This document shows positions 1 to 8,430 of a DNA stretch of 43,522 bases, one piece after another. The stretch is taken from contig NZ_BNEO01000011.1 in the NCBI RefSeq assembly GCF_014905415.1, positions 1 through 43,522 on the forward strand, read 5' to 3'. A model generated the notes under the pieces. It was given only the letters and a program-made list of their open reading frames with translations, ran no database searches and was not told where the DNA came from. Each line of letters opens with the position of its first letter. Positions within the stretch are counted from its first letter, which is position 1. The DNA comes from Virgibacillus salexigens (GTDB lineage: Bacteria; Bacillota; Bacilli; Bacillales; Amphibacillaceae). Made by a program: the position numbers and the translations under genes.

Positions 1-1
1 T

Positions 2-124
2 AAACTTAACGAGCATTTTGTTAAACACAAATCCAATAAGTTATTGGCTAAACAGATTATTTATACAAATGGTAATTCACCAGAAATGATTGCTGATAAA
101 ATAATTCAAATATCTGGTATTTAA
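2..124 (+). CDS. C-terminal fragment of an unidentified protein, possibly a P-loop kinase
   Basis: An open frame runs in from the window edge and encodes 40 residues before a TAA stop. The tail reads ...GNSPEMIADKIIQISGI. This resembles the C-terminal helix of small AAA/nucleoside-kinase type P-loop proteins, which often end in a pattern like N-x-x-E-x-I-A-x-x-I. The P-loop itself lies outside the window, so the assignment is a guess from the tail only. No start codon is visible. Confidence 0.4.
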   Translation, partial: KLNEHFVKHKSNKLLAKQIIYTNGNSPEMIADKIIQISGI

Positions 125-252
125 GCAATCGGGCGCATTTCCTGAATAAGAATTATCATCAATGTTGGACAATAGGGCCATTATGTGGAATACAAGGTAA
201 TGGTGGATTTTTGTCGAAGTAAATAGCAGAATTTATTGGGAGGGTGTAATAA

Positions 253-517
253 ATGGGTTTGTTTGAAAGAGTTGACACTGTTTGTCTTGGTGTAAGTGAT
301 ATTGGGAAAGCCAAGCAATGGTATAGCGAAAGGGTTATTAATTACCGACTTTGATAGTGAAGTAGAGAAAGCTTTTAAACGTATACTTAGAAACAGAGAA
401 GTAATAACGAATATAGTGTTCCATGAGCATGATGATTTGGAAAGTGGTTTTAGTTTTAGTGGAAACTATTTAATTCGAGGAGTATACGATTCAGAAATAC
501 ATTTATTGAAACAATAA
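253..517 (+). pseudogene. VOC (glyoxalase/bleomycin-resistance) family protein, internally deleted and frameshifted
   Basis: From the ATG at 253 (preceded by GGGAGGGTG) the frame gives MGLFERVDTVCLGVSDIGKA.. and then WYSER, the classic first beta-alpha unit of a VOC domain. It stops at 352-354. The next frame over continues with a C-terminal VOC half (ITDFDSEVEKAFKRI.., then a GNYLIRG segment) up to 517. The middle of the domain is missing and the two halves are in different frames, so this is an internal deletion plus a frame change. The intact protein would be about 120 residues. No substrate can be assigned. Confidence 0.75.
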
Positions 518-533
518 TGCGAACAAAGACATC

Positions 534-1238
534 TCAATGAGGTGTCTCTTTATTGTGCAAGAATACATAGGAGGTGGTGATATGCCACCAGTAAGAAGAA
601 ATTAACACTGAAAAAACAAACCGTTGCAGTATTTTAAAAAATAACGTCACATGATAGGCATCTACTGTTGCATGATGAATCTTAATATTCACTGGCATCT
701 GCAACTGTGAACCAACTTTTTCGTACTTTCCACTGGTAATCAATGGTGTTAAATTATTTTTGTTAGCTCCTGATTGAGATGAAAAATGTTCAAAATGCAT
801 CCAAGGGATTGATGAAATATTCACCACGTTGGGTGGAACAACTCCCATTGGTGCGATACCTGTTTTGTTTGCATACTCTTTTATAAGCTTTTTGTACTCA
901 CGGTCAACTGATTTATAATCTGTTAATCCTTCCAACCATAGACTATAAAATAATTCTGTTTCTTGATTAAAGTTCGTAAACGTTGGTACTAATTCTTGCC
1001 ATTCTACTAATTGCTTATCTATGTGGGCATACCTCAAATTCGGAATCTTGTTAACCGATCTAGTCAAATTAAATATAGAGTAAGCATAAAAACTTATAGA
1101 TTCGTCTTGCATTTTTTAACTGCTTGAGGTAACATCAATTTTTACTGTCATTTCAAACGTTGTGTCTGTCGCCATAAAATAATCATAATAGTTTTTCCTT
1201 GGAAAACTTTCTAAATCAATGACTTGATAAGTTGCCAT
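534..1238 (-). pseudogene. Chloramphenicol O-acetyltransferase (CAT) with an N-terminal frameshift
   Basis: CAT enzymes acetylate chloramphenicol with acetyl-CoA as cytoplasmic trimers. The active-site block is visible as HHATVDAYHV, where the second His matches the catalytic His of the family's HHxxxDGYH motif. Upstream blocks such as SIPWMHFEHF and LTPLITSGKY also fit CAT. The N-terminus (MATYQVIDLESFPRKNYYDY..) starts at the ATG at 1238 behind AAAGGTTG. It runs out of frame near 1115-1125, and the rest continues in another frame from about 1125 to 534. The last ~30 residues, after the active-site helix, do not look like a normal CAT terminus. The DG of the motif is DA here. Chloramphenicol resistance from this copy is unlikely unless the shift is an assembly error. 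Confidence 0.8.
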
Positions 1239-1402
1239 CTGTTTCAACCTTTCATTTAATTTATTCAATTATTATAATTTCACTACATTGTTGATAAGAT
1301 AGTATTTTAACGCTGTTTTACCGGTTACAGCATAAGGCCTTTATAAGTCATTTTAAGCCACTTAAAATCAAAACACGAAGTTAAAGAGAATAGGTATCAA
1401 TA

Positions 1403-2035
1403 CTATCGAATTTTTAGACCTAATAATGAAGCAAATTGTATCGCTTGAGACGTTGATACTATACATCCTTTTAAGTTCTCTATTGAAACAGTTAAAGAAT
1501 CAAAATTGGATGAGCTTATATCAATTCCTTTTAATGGTGTCTCTTCAAAGCTCGCGCCATTAAGATTGCATGAAAGAAATTCTACTTTTTTAAGCTTACA
1601 GTCAAAAAGGTCAGCACTTTCTAAAGCTGCATCATCAAAAATCACCTTTTCAAGTTTTGAGTTACCGAACATAACCATATTAAGAATCGATCCCTCAAAT
1701 GTTGTATTACCGATATAAGACTCTGTTAAGTTGCTGCCTAGCAACTTACAATTAAGAAATTCAACTCGATTCATCGATGCATTACCCAAATTAGCATTGG
1801 ATAAATCACAATTCTCAAAGCGTACGTCGGTAAGATCAATTCGGTTAAAATCCGTATTTGTGAAATTACAATTCCTAATCACTGTTTTATATAGTCGGAC
1901 TCGCTCAAGTGTTTCGTCGGCAAATTCTGAATCGGTAACCATACACATTTCAAATTCCGGATCTTCTTCGTAAAAAATATCTGTGAATCTTCTCTCCGTT
2001 ACATCTTCAGGGATTTTGGGTGTGTCAATCTTCAC
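1403..2035 (-). CDS. Pentapeptide-repeat protein
   Basis: The protein has about 210 residues. Its central ~130 residues are tandem A(D/N)LXX-type pentapeptides, for example FENCDLSNANLGNAS and FEGSILNMVMFGNSKL, which fold into a right-handed quadrilateral beta helix. The tail (LKGCIVSTSQAIQFASLLGL) is a common ending of Gram-positive pentapeptide proteins of Qnr-like length. A DNA-mimic or gyrase-protection role is possible but not shown by the sequence. I chose the GTG at 2035 because AGTAGGTAGG lies 6 nt upstream. The longer TTG start at 2056 has no ribosome site. The gene appears monocistronic and intact. Confidence 0.8.
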   Translation of the reverse strand: MKIDTPKIPEDVTERRFTDIFYEEDPEFEMCMVTDSEFADETLERVRLYKTVIRNCNFTNTDFNRIDLTDVRFENCDLSNANLGNASMNRVEFLNCKLLGSNLTESYIGNTTFEGSILNMVMFGNSKLEKVIFDDAALESADLFDCKLKKVEFLSCNLNGASFEETPLKGIDISSSNFDSLTVSIENLKGCIVSTSQAIQFASLLGLKIR

Positions 2036-2281
2036 TGTATACCTACCTACTTTCAAAAGAATTTAATTCATTTATAAGCTTTCTAGAAACAAATATAAGG
2101 GAACGCATGTTCTTTTTCAAGGCTTGACTTTTATAGATTTTCTGATACACAGGATTCATCAAGACGCATACATTAACTGAAATTGTTTTAAGTTCTAAGA
2201 AATTCTCTTATTATATCCTTATCCTAGAAGAAGCTTTAAACTCAGCAGGACCAGTTCGGAAGAAAGCTATATATACAAATT

Positions 2282-2306
2282 AACCCCTCATATATGAGGG
2301 GGGGTT
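2282..2306. repeat. CCCCTCAT hairpin
   Basis: AACCCCTCATATATGAGGGG followed by extra G's forms an uninterrupted stem centred on TATA. No T tract follows, so it is not a clear terminator. It resembles other CCCCTC...GAGGGG hairpins at about 16.9 and 18.0-18.4 kb. Confidence 0.6.
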
Positions 2307-2378
2307 CTAGTGTGTGCAACACTAAACAATGGCTAGGCTAACCACAATTTTATATGCTTAAGCAATTGTAATAAAATT

Positions 2379-2410
2379 AAGCCCCTTATCTTTAGCGAGA
2401 GGAGGGGCTT
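2379..2410. repeat. AAGCCCCT hairpin
   Basis: AAGCCCCT at 2379-2386 pairs with AGGGGCTT at 2403-2410 around a 16-nt loop. The minus-strand side is followed by AATTTTATT, so it could end minus-strand transcription, although no intact minus-strand gene ends here. Confidence 0.5.
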
Positions 2411-2550
2411 ATTATGCATGGTTCGGATGCGAACCTAAAAACAGTATTGACATCTTTTGTAAACTTAACTTAAGAGGGGCAAGTAATATGGAAGTACAAT
2501 CGTAATACATACTACGTAACAATGATTAAACGGTAACAGCATTTGCCTAT

Positions 2551-2897
2551 TTAATAATGTTTAACCTCAAAATCTATATCTTTCAAATACCGATTCATCG
2601 TTCGACTAGTCATTTCCTTTAAATCCTCAGAAGAATATTCAATCAGACCACTATTTCCTTTGCTATTCCAGCGATAAAGTGTTTCCGTTTCGCTTTATAT
2701 CTATGTGAATCGAGTGTACAGCTTTTGTTTTACAGCTGTATAATCGTTTTGTATTCTTTCTATGACAGCATCAATCATGCTTTGATAAACAATACTTTGT
2801 TTAGACTTCTTAAAAATATTTTATCCTGTTCAAATATCTTCACTGCAAAAGGAAGAATGATGAAATCTTGTGCAAGTTGTTTCAATTCTTCATTCAT
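2551..2897 (-). pseudogene. Decayed YhjD-like small Bacillus protein
   Basis: The ATG at 2897 is preceded by a good GAGGTGATT site and gives MNEELKQLAQDFIILPFAVK.., which stops early. The next frame continues with QSMIDAVIERIQNDYTAVKQ.., and a third segment reads ETLYRWNSKGNSGLIEY.. to a stop at 2551. Together these match the layout of a ~115-residue helical Bacillus protein (YhjD-like, function unknown) broken by at least two frameshifts. The family link rests on the N-terminal pattern and is only moderately sure. The reading of a broken gene is firm because three consecutive sensible segments lie in different frames. Confidence 0.6.
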
Positions 2898-3017
2898 TGA
2901 ATCACCTCAAAGAACATTCGTTCTTATTATATGCAGTGATTTAGTTTTTATCAAACCTTTGAATTCAACAATCGCGCCCGTTCGTCGAAAAATGTTAACT
3001 GTAATATTAACAATGTG

Positions 3018-3026
3018 TGCTATAAT
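3018..3026 (+). promoter_or_regulatory. Extended -10 promoter of the erm operon
   Basis: TGCTATAAT is a TGn-extended consensus -10 about 28 nt before the first leader ATG. The -35 region is poor (around ACTGTA), as is usual when an extended -10 is present. Confidence 0.55.
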
Positions 3027-3053
3027 AAATATTATTTGCTAGGAGGAATTTTA

Positions 3054-3113
3054 ATGGGCAATTATTCAATATTTGTAATTGACTCCCCCTTTTGTCTAAG
3101 TTTTAACGATTAA
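3054..3113 (+). CDS. erm leader peptide 1 (19 aa)
   Basis: The ATG lies behind a strong AGGAGG site and encodes MGNYSIFVIDSPFCLSFND. The IFVI core at residues 6-9 is the nascent-chain motif that makes the ErmC leader stall ribosomes carrying erythromycin. Here it sits in a second leader upstream of the canonical one. Residues after Asp10 do not resemble known leaders. Erm(A) operons also have two leaders, but their first peptide does not carry IFVI as far as I recall. The role may be to tune induction. It is too short for ordinary gene finding. Confidence 0.7.
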   Translation: MGNYSIFVIDSPFCLSFND

Positions 3114-3134
3114 TAACGGAAGGAGAATTAGCAC

Positions 3135-3168
3135 GTGGGTATTTTTAGCATTTTTGTAATAAATACAG

Positions 3169-3194
<26 letters not shown>
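3135..3194 (+). CDS. erm leader peptide 2, ErmCL-like (19 aa)
   Basis: A GTG start behind AAGGAGAATT encodes MGIFSIFVINTVHYQPNEK, almost identical to the known ErmC leader (MGIFSIFVIS-TVHYQPNKK). In that system a macrolide-bound ribosome stalls at the IFVI codons, frees the downstream stem and exposes the methyltransferase start. The codons for VHYQP (3168-3182) double as attenuator segment 1. Confidence 0.9.
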
Positions 3195-3999
<805 letters not shown>

Positions 4000-4027
4000 T
4001 GTAAAGAATTGAATATTATTTGCATTT

Positions 4028-4058
4028 AAAAGGATTGCCATCAAGGCAATCCTTTTTT
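4028..4058 (+). terminator. Rho-independent terminator of erm
   Basis: AAAAGGATTGCC pairs with GGCAATCCTTTT around a 5-nt ATCAA loop, followed by further T's. It begins 29 nt after the erm stop. Confidence 0.9.
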
Positions 4059-4100
4059 AGACAGCGATTCCAGTAAAATATTATCCCGATTCTAGAATAA

Positions 4101-4538
4101 ACGAAAAGTTTTAAACTTATATGTTATTACTACAACTATGATAAAAAACGCGATGTCTATGTTTGTCCTCAAGGTGAAGAGCTAAGGTATGGCACAACGG
4201 ACCGTGATGGATATCGTCATTATAAATCAGATGCCAAGCAGTGTGACCTGTCCTCTTCTTGGGCAGTGCCGCAGAATCAAAAGCACCAGAAAACCATTAC
4301 ACGCCATGTATGGGGGGATAAAGAGCAGGTTCGTCTGAACCGACTTTCCAATGAAGGGAAGTGGATTTATCGCATGAGAAAAGAAAAAGTTGAGCGTAGC
4401 TTCGCAGATTCAAAAGAACTGCATGGGCTGCGTTATTGTCGCTTGCGTGGAAAAGAGAAAGTCAAAGAACAGGCGCTGATGACGGCTGCCTGTCAAAACA
4501 TGAAAAAGATTGCCCTCCACCTAGATAGGGTGAGCTAG
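4101..4538 (+). pseudogene. IS1182-family transposase, C-terminal remnant
   Basis: Only the last ~140 residues remain: [18 protein letters not shown].., [20 protein letters not shown], then the DDE-domain tail [20 protein letters not shown] and [13 protein letters not shown], where the E of ERSFAD is the usual third acidic residue. At about 4240-4280 the frame reads [13 protein letters not shown]. The +1 frame there reads [12 protein letters not shown], the expected Cys motif, so two compensating indels surround it. The upstream three quarters of the gene are gone. The element cannot be active. Confidence 0.85.
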
Positions 4539-4836
4539 ATGGAGGAGAGTCTTTTTTGGCTAATCTATTCTTACCTTGTGTTTGTAATCATTTTCGGTAC
4601 GATGATTGCCTTTTGGTTCTATATTGAAAGTTTACAAAGCCTTTCACCTAAAGAAACAAGCCTGTTAGGTAACTTAGAACCTCTATCTGCTGTTTTAACA
4701 ACGGTCTTTTGGTTAAACGAGCCTTTTGGATTTTTTCAATGGGGGTATAGCTTGTATTATTGGGATGACTTTATTATTGGCATTGAATACAGGTTCCTCT
4801 CCAGAAAAATTAAATAAAAACGGAAAGTCCCCTTGA
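4539..4836 (+). pseudogene. EamA/DMT-family transporter, C-terminal fragment
   Basis: Directly after the transposase stop the frame gives [20 protein letters not shown] and [20 protein letters not shown], typical of the last two helices of an EamA (drug/metabolite) transporter. The final helix is in another frame after about 4741 ([17 protein letters not shown].. to a TGA at 4834-4836). The gene is therefore truncated at its 5' end by the IS remnant and frameshifted at its 3' end. The ATG at 4539 belongs to the IS junction and is not the native start. Confidence 0.75.
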
Positions 4837-4868
4837 ATTAGATAACTTCCTTTAAACTTGGGGGACTT
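4825..4868 (+). terminator. Terminator after the EamA remnant
   Basis: AAGTCCCC at 4825-4832 pairs with GGGGGACTT at 4860-4868, followed by ATCTTTACT. It overlaps the end of the transporter fragment and was probably its native terminator. Confidence 0.6.
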
Positions 4869-4967
4869 ATCTTTACTCCCATATCGTGTTTTCCATCCAC
4901 TTTAATAGCCAAATTCAGCTTTACCTCTAATTTGATTCTTCTGCAATATGGCCCGTTAGTCTAATAA

Positions 4968-4985
4968 GAGATAAAATTTTATCTC
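4968..4985. repeat. 18-bp perfect palindrome
   Basis: GAGATAAAATTTTATCTC is its own reverse complement, with no spacer. It could be a protein-binding site. No flanking gene makes a function obvious. Confidence 0.6.
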
Positions 4986-5065
4986 AGATTTTTAAAGAAA
5001 TCATACTTATTAATGATTTCTTGATATGTACCAGCTTCTTTATAGTTAAAACTAAGACTGCATGA

Positions 5066-5143
5066 TTAATGGATTATGGAATAAATTCTGTCTAGACAGA
5101 ATTTATTGAACGAATTGCCGCAGCTACCACATTTTAATTCCAT
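5066..5143 (-). CDS. Possible 25-aa Cys-containing microprotein
   Basis: The ATG at 5143 has GAAAGGA 7 nt upstream and opens MELKCGSCGNSFNKFC.., with a CxxC knuckle and a further Cys, then stops at 5066. The beginning looks like a zinc-ribbon N-terminus cut short. The frame crosses the 28-bp palindrome at 5080-5107. It may be a truncated zinc-ribbon gene rather than a real peptide. Confidence 0.3.
   Translation of the reverse strand: MELKCGSCGNSFNKFCLDRIYSIIH
5080..5107. repeat. 28-bp perfect palindrome
   Basis: The half-site AATAAATTCTGTCT is followed at once by its exact reverse complement AGACAGAATTTATT, centred on the XbaI-like TCTAGA. A 28-bp perfect dyad without a loop is unusual by chance. 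It fits a dimeric regulator site or the fused ends of a lost element. Confidence 0.75.
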
Positions 5144-5800
5144 TTGATCATTCCTTTCGTATATATTAATTTCTGCACCCCACGAATAAAACCATTGGGG
5201 CAAGCAAAAACAAAATCGTTGTCGTGAAAACCTTCAATGAGAGTTCGATATTGCATTTTATGCTTGTTAAAACTACTTCTTTTAACATTTTATAACTGCT
5301 TCCTCTACCATTATTTGCCTAACAGATCCATCTGTTTTAGGAATTGTATTCTTCATTGTTATTAATCTAATACTAAAAAGGGTTTTAGCAATAGTTGTAA
5401 TTATTGGCGGATCTCTATTATCTTTGGAAATAGTAGCTAATATTTGGAGTAATTCAGTAAAGACATGTAACAAGGTGTCTTATTATTATAAAAAGGAGAT
5501 CAAGTATATAACGCATTACAAGATAATTACAAGGAATTAGCTAGATTTAAGATACTGTGTTGTTTAATATCATTTTTTATAAAGCTCCAGGATAGTAACT
5601 TAAATGGATGGTAATCTCTATTAAGATCAGAAGTTAACATATAATTCCCACTTACTTCTGTTACAATCGATTTACATAATTTTTTGTATATTCCACCTAC
5701 TACTTGGGCAAAATGATTTTCAAGCATATTAATCATTAAATTCTAAACCATTCTATTTTTATAAAAAGAAAGTGCAAAAATACATTCGTAGGTGGTATAT

Positions 5801-7297
5801 ATGAGGAAAAACCCAAAATCTAGTAGTCTGTTCCCAATAAAAATCGAGGAACTGCAGCAACTGATGCAGAATAAATTTGAAAATAATCCAGATTTAACGT
5901 TTTCCATCTATGAACAGCCAAAAAGGAGAATAGCAGTTTTCTATATTGGCTACATGGTGGAAGCTGAAATGGTAGAAAATTATTTACTAAGGCCTTTGTT
6001 AAATAGTAGTGAAAAATGGTCAAATAAATCTATACGAAATGAAATTCCATTAGGTAATAGCGACAAGAAGGAAAGATTAGAAGAAATTCTTCAAAAAATA
6101 TTAATAGGAGAAGTATTTATTTATGTAGAAGGCGAAGATTCAGCTGTTTCTTACCTTTTAGCGAAAAAAGAAAAAAGAAATTTAGCACAAGCAGAGACCG
6201 AATCACTCGTTTTAGGTCCGAAAGTGGCCTTTACGGAATCTATCGTAACAAATATGAATATCGTTCGCTGGAGCATCCGTTCCACGGACCTCGTATTAGA
6301 AAAGCTAATAATTGGTAAAAGATTCCCGCGTGAAGTGCGCTTGATTTATGTAAATTCTATTGCAAATGATACGGATGTCAATACAATGCGCCAAAGATTA
6401 CAAGAATTAGAGGTTGATCAAATTGAAGACAGCTCTGTTTTAATGCAATATATCGAGGATTCTTCAACGACCATTTTTCCACAGTTTTATGGAACGGAAC
6501 TCCCGGACCGATTCACTTACGCCATAGACAAGGGAAAGATCGGTGTCATGGTTGAAAACAGTCCGACTGCAATTCTAGCTCCTACTTCTTTTTTTAGTTT
6601 TTTTGAGTCAACAGAAGATTTGTATATGCGTTGGAATGCTGGTTCATTTTTAAGGTATCTTCGCTTTATTGCTATTATCATTTCAATATTATTGACACCT
6701 GCCTATGTTGCTGCAACTACTTTTCACTATGAGCTCATTCCGACACAAGAACTAATTACAATTGGTGAGTCCAGGTCTGTTGTACCGTTTCCCCCCATCA
6801 TTGAAACCTTGCTCCTGGAATTTATCATTGAATTGTTACGGGAAGCAGGAGCGAGGTTACCAACGAAGATTGGACAGACAATCGGTATCGTTGGAGGGAT
6901 TGTTATCGGAACTGCAGCTGTTCAGGCAGGCATTACAAGTAACTTTTTGATCATACTTGTTGCGTTAAGCGCACTAGCTTCCTTTACGATACCAAACTAC
7001 CTTATGAGTACCTCTATACGTATTATTCGTTTTCCAATGATTATACTGGCTGGCGTACTAGGTATGATCGGAATAATGTTCGGGATATGTTTCTTGATTA
7101 TCCATTTATTAAAACTAAAATCATTAGGGCGGCCGTATCTCTCCCCTATTTACCCATTCAGATGGGAAGATCTTAATAAGGCGTTATTCCGTTTACCTAA
7201 TGCTTATCAAAATAAGCGTTTCGCTTCATATAAGCCAAAGGATTTAATTCGTTACAGAAAAAGAAAGGCAGTTCAAAAGAAAGATATCGATGAGTAG
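5801..7297 (+). CDS. Spore germinant receptor A subunit (GerA/GerKA family)
   Basis: A-subunits form the inner-membrane germinant receptor with B and C subunits. The 498-residue protein has a soluble N-terminal half with typical blocks (FIYVEGEDSA, RWSIRSTDLVLEKLIIGKRF, then RLIYVNSIAN). Several membrane helices follow from about residue 285, including LRFIAIIISILLTPAYVAAT, and ELLREAGARLPTKIGQTIGI is the family signature. The ATG at 5801 is chosen because AGGTGG at 5790-5795 lies 5 nt upstream. The GTG at 5792 overlaps that site. It is first in a three-gene operon, 8 nt before the B subunit. The ligand cannot be predicted. Confidence 0.93.
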   Translation: MRKNPKSSSLFPIKIEELQQLMQNKFENNPDLTFSIYEQPKRRIAVFYIGYMVEAEMVENYLLRPLLNSSEKWSNKSIRNEIPLGNSDKKERLEEILQKILIGEVFIYVEGEDSAVSYLLAKKEKRNLAQAETESLVLGPKVAFTESIVTNMNIVRWSIRSTDLVLEKLIIGKRFPREVRLIYVNSIANDTDVNTMRQRLQELEVDQIEDSSVLMQYIEDSSTTIFPQFYGTELPDRFTYAIDKGKIGVMVENSPTAILAPTSFFSFFESTEDLYMRWNAGSFLRYLRFIAIIISILLTPAYVAATTFHYELIPTQELITIGESRSVVPFPPIIETLLLEFIIELLREAGARLPTKIGQTIGIVGGIVIGTAAVQAGITSNFLIILVALSALASFTIPNYLMSTSIRIIRFPMIILAGVLGMIGIMFGICFLIIHLLKLKSLGRPYLSPIYPFRWEDLNKALFRLPNAYQNKRFASYKPKDLIRYRKRKAVQKKDIDE

Positions 7298-7305
7298 GTG
7301 AAACT

Positions 7306-8430
7306 ATGGATATTAATGTAAAAGTAAAACCAAATCTACGCATTCGGGCTTTTTATCTATTTTTCATCATATCTTCCATTCAGTTAGGTGTCGGTATTAT
7401 GGGAGTCCCCAGACTCATTTTTATGGAATCACACCAAGATGCATGGATTTCCATAATCTTTGCCTTTTTTTATATGCTTATTGTTGTACTAGCTATGTTG
7501 ATTATTTTAAAACAATACGATAATGCAGATATCTTAGGAATTCAGATTGATATTTTTGGAAAGTGGGTAGGAAAACTTTTAGGCACTGTCTATATTATCC
7601 ACTTTGCGATTACATTGTTATCGGTACTCGTAACCTACATCGAGGTTGTACAAGTCTTCATTGCTCCGGGGATAAGTAATTTTGTGATGGGCTTATTACT
7701 GATTAGTTTAATTGTTTATTCTATTCTGGGAGGACTTAAGATTATCGTGGGAGTTTGTTTCATTTTTTTTCTTCTTTCTCATTGGGTTCTTTTCCTTCTG
7801 ATTGAGCCTGCATATCTAATGGACCTTACTCATTTCCAGCCAGCATTCCAGACTTCCTTTACAGAGTTATTAAAAGGTGCCAAGATTACATCTTATACAT
7901 TTATAGGTTTTGAATTACTTTTATTGGTATACCCATTTATTCAAAATAAGCAAAAGGCCAGCATGCCCGTTTATATAGGTATTTTCTGGTCATCTCTCAT
8001 TGTACTCTTAGTAACCGTCGTATCTATCGGATTTTTTAGTCCAGATCAGTTGGAGAGAAGGGAATGGGCGTTGTTAAATATGTTTAAGATTCAATCTCTT
8101 CCGTTTATTGAACGATTTGATTATATTGTTGTAACCGAATGGATGATGGTTGTACTGCCCAATATGATCTTATTAATGTGGGGGATTATTTATGGAATGA
8201 AACGGCTATACAAAATTAAGCAGAGAACGTCCTTATACGCAGTTGCATTTTTACTTTTAATTTTTTGCGTTTTTATTGATCAGCATTTTCTTATTCAAAA
8301 AGTAATTGATAATATAGCCAAGACTAGTTTTTGGTTGGTATATGTCTATCCACTATTGCTTTTGCCAATTGTGTTAATAAAAAAAAGATGGAAGAAACGG
8401 AAGGGAGATGGCCGTCATTTATCAAATTAA
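7306..8430 (+). CDS. Spore germinant receptor B subunit (GerB/GerKB family)
   Basis: The 374-residue integral membrane protein has about ten helices and belongs to the APC-type amino-acid permease superfamily. The start VKPNLRIRAFYLFFIISSIQ with QLGVGIMGVPRLIF is the standard first-helix motif of spore-germination permeases, thought to form the ligand pocket. It begins 8 nt after the A gene behind TAGGTGAAAC and overlaps the C gene by 23 nt, so the three are translationally coupled. The frame is intact. Confidence 0.93.
   Translation: MDINVKVKPNLRIRAFYLFFIISSIQLGVGIMGVPRLIFMESHQDAWISIIFAFFYMLIVVLAMLIILKQYDNADILGIQIDIFGKWVGKLLGTVYIIHFAITLLSVLVTYIEVVQVFIAPGISNFVMGLLLISLIVYSILGGLKIIVGVCFIFFLLSHWVLFLLIEPAYLMDLTHFQPAFQTSFTELLKGAKITSYTFIGFELLLLVYPFIQNKQKASMPVYIGIFWSSLIVLLVTVVSIGFFSPDQLERREWALLNMFKIQSLPFIERFDYIVVTEWMMVVLPNMILLMWGIIYGMKRLYKIKQRTSLYAVAFLLLIFCVFIDQHFLIQKVIDNIAKTSFWLVYVYPLLLLPIVLIKKRWKKRKGDGRHLSN

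Larger units (their letters stand above)
2057..2550. other. Intergenic stretch with two GC hairpins and no recognisable gene
   Basis: About 490 bases lie between the pentapeptide gene and the decayed YhjD-like gene. No ORF with a ribosome site or recognisable product is seen. The stretch holds two hairpins, at 2282-2306 and 2379-2410, described separately. Confidence 0.6.
4869..5788. other. Gene-poor stretch with palindromes and doubtful small frames
   Basis: No protein I recognise lies here. A plus frame from about 5306 to 5538 (..LTDPSVLGIVFFIVINLILK.. then a basic tail) reads like two membrane helices but lacks a clear start and ribosome site. A minus frame at 5527-5736 gives a 69-residue product (..HFAQVVGGIYKKLCKSIV..) with protein-like composition but no ribosome site. 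Either may be a gene remnant. Two perfect palindromes (4968-4985 and 5080-5107) and one short Cys-containing frame are listed separately. Confidence 0.4.

Noticed and set aside
1506-1973. Plus-strand ORFs across the pentapeptide gene
   Set aside because: Shadow frames of the repeat-coding minus strand.
5282-5473. Minus-strand 63-codon ORF
   Set aside because: The opposite plus frame looks more protein-like (two membrane helices), and neither has a start with a ribosome site.
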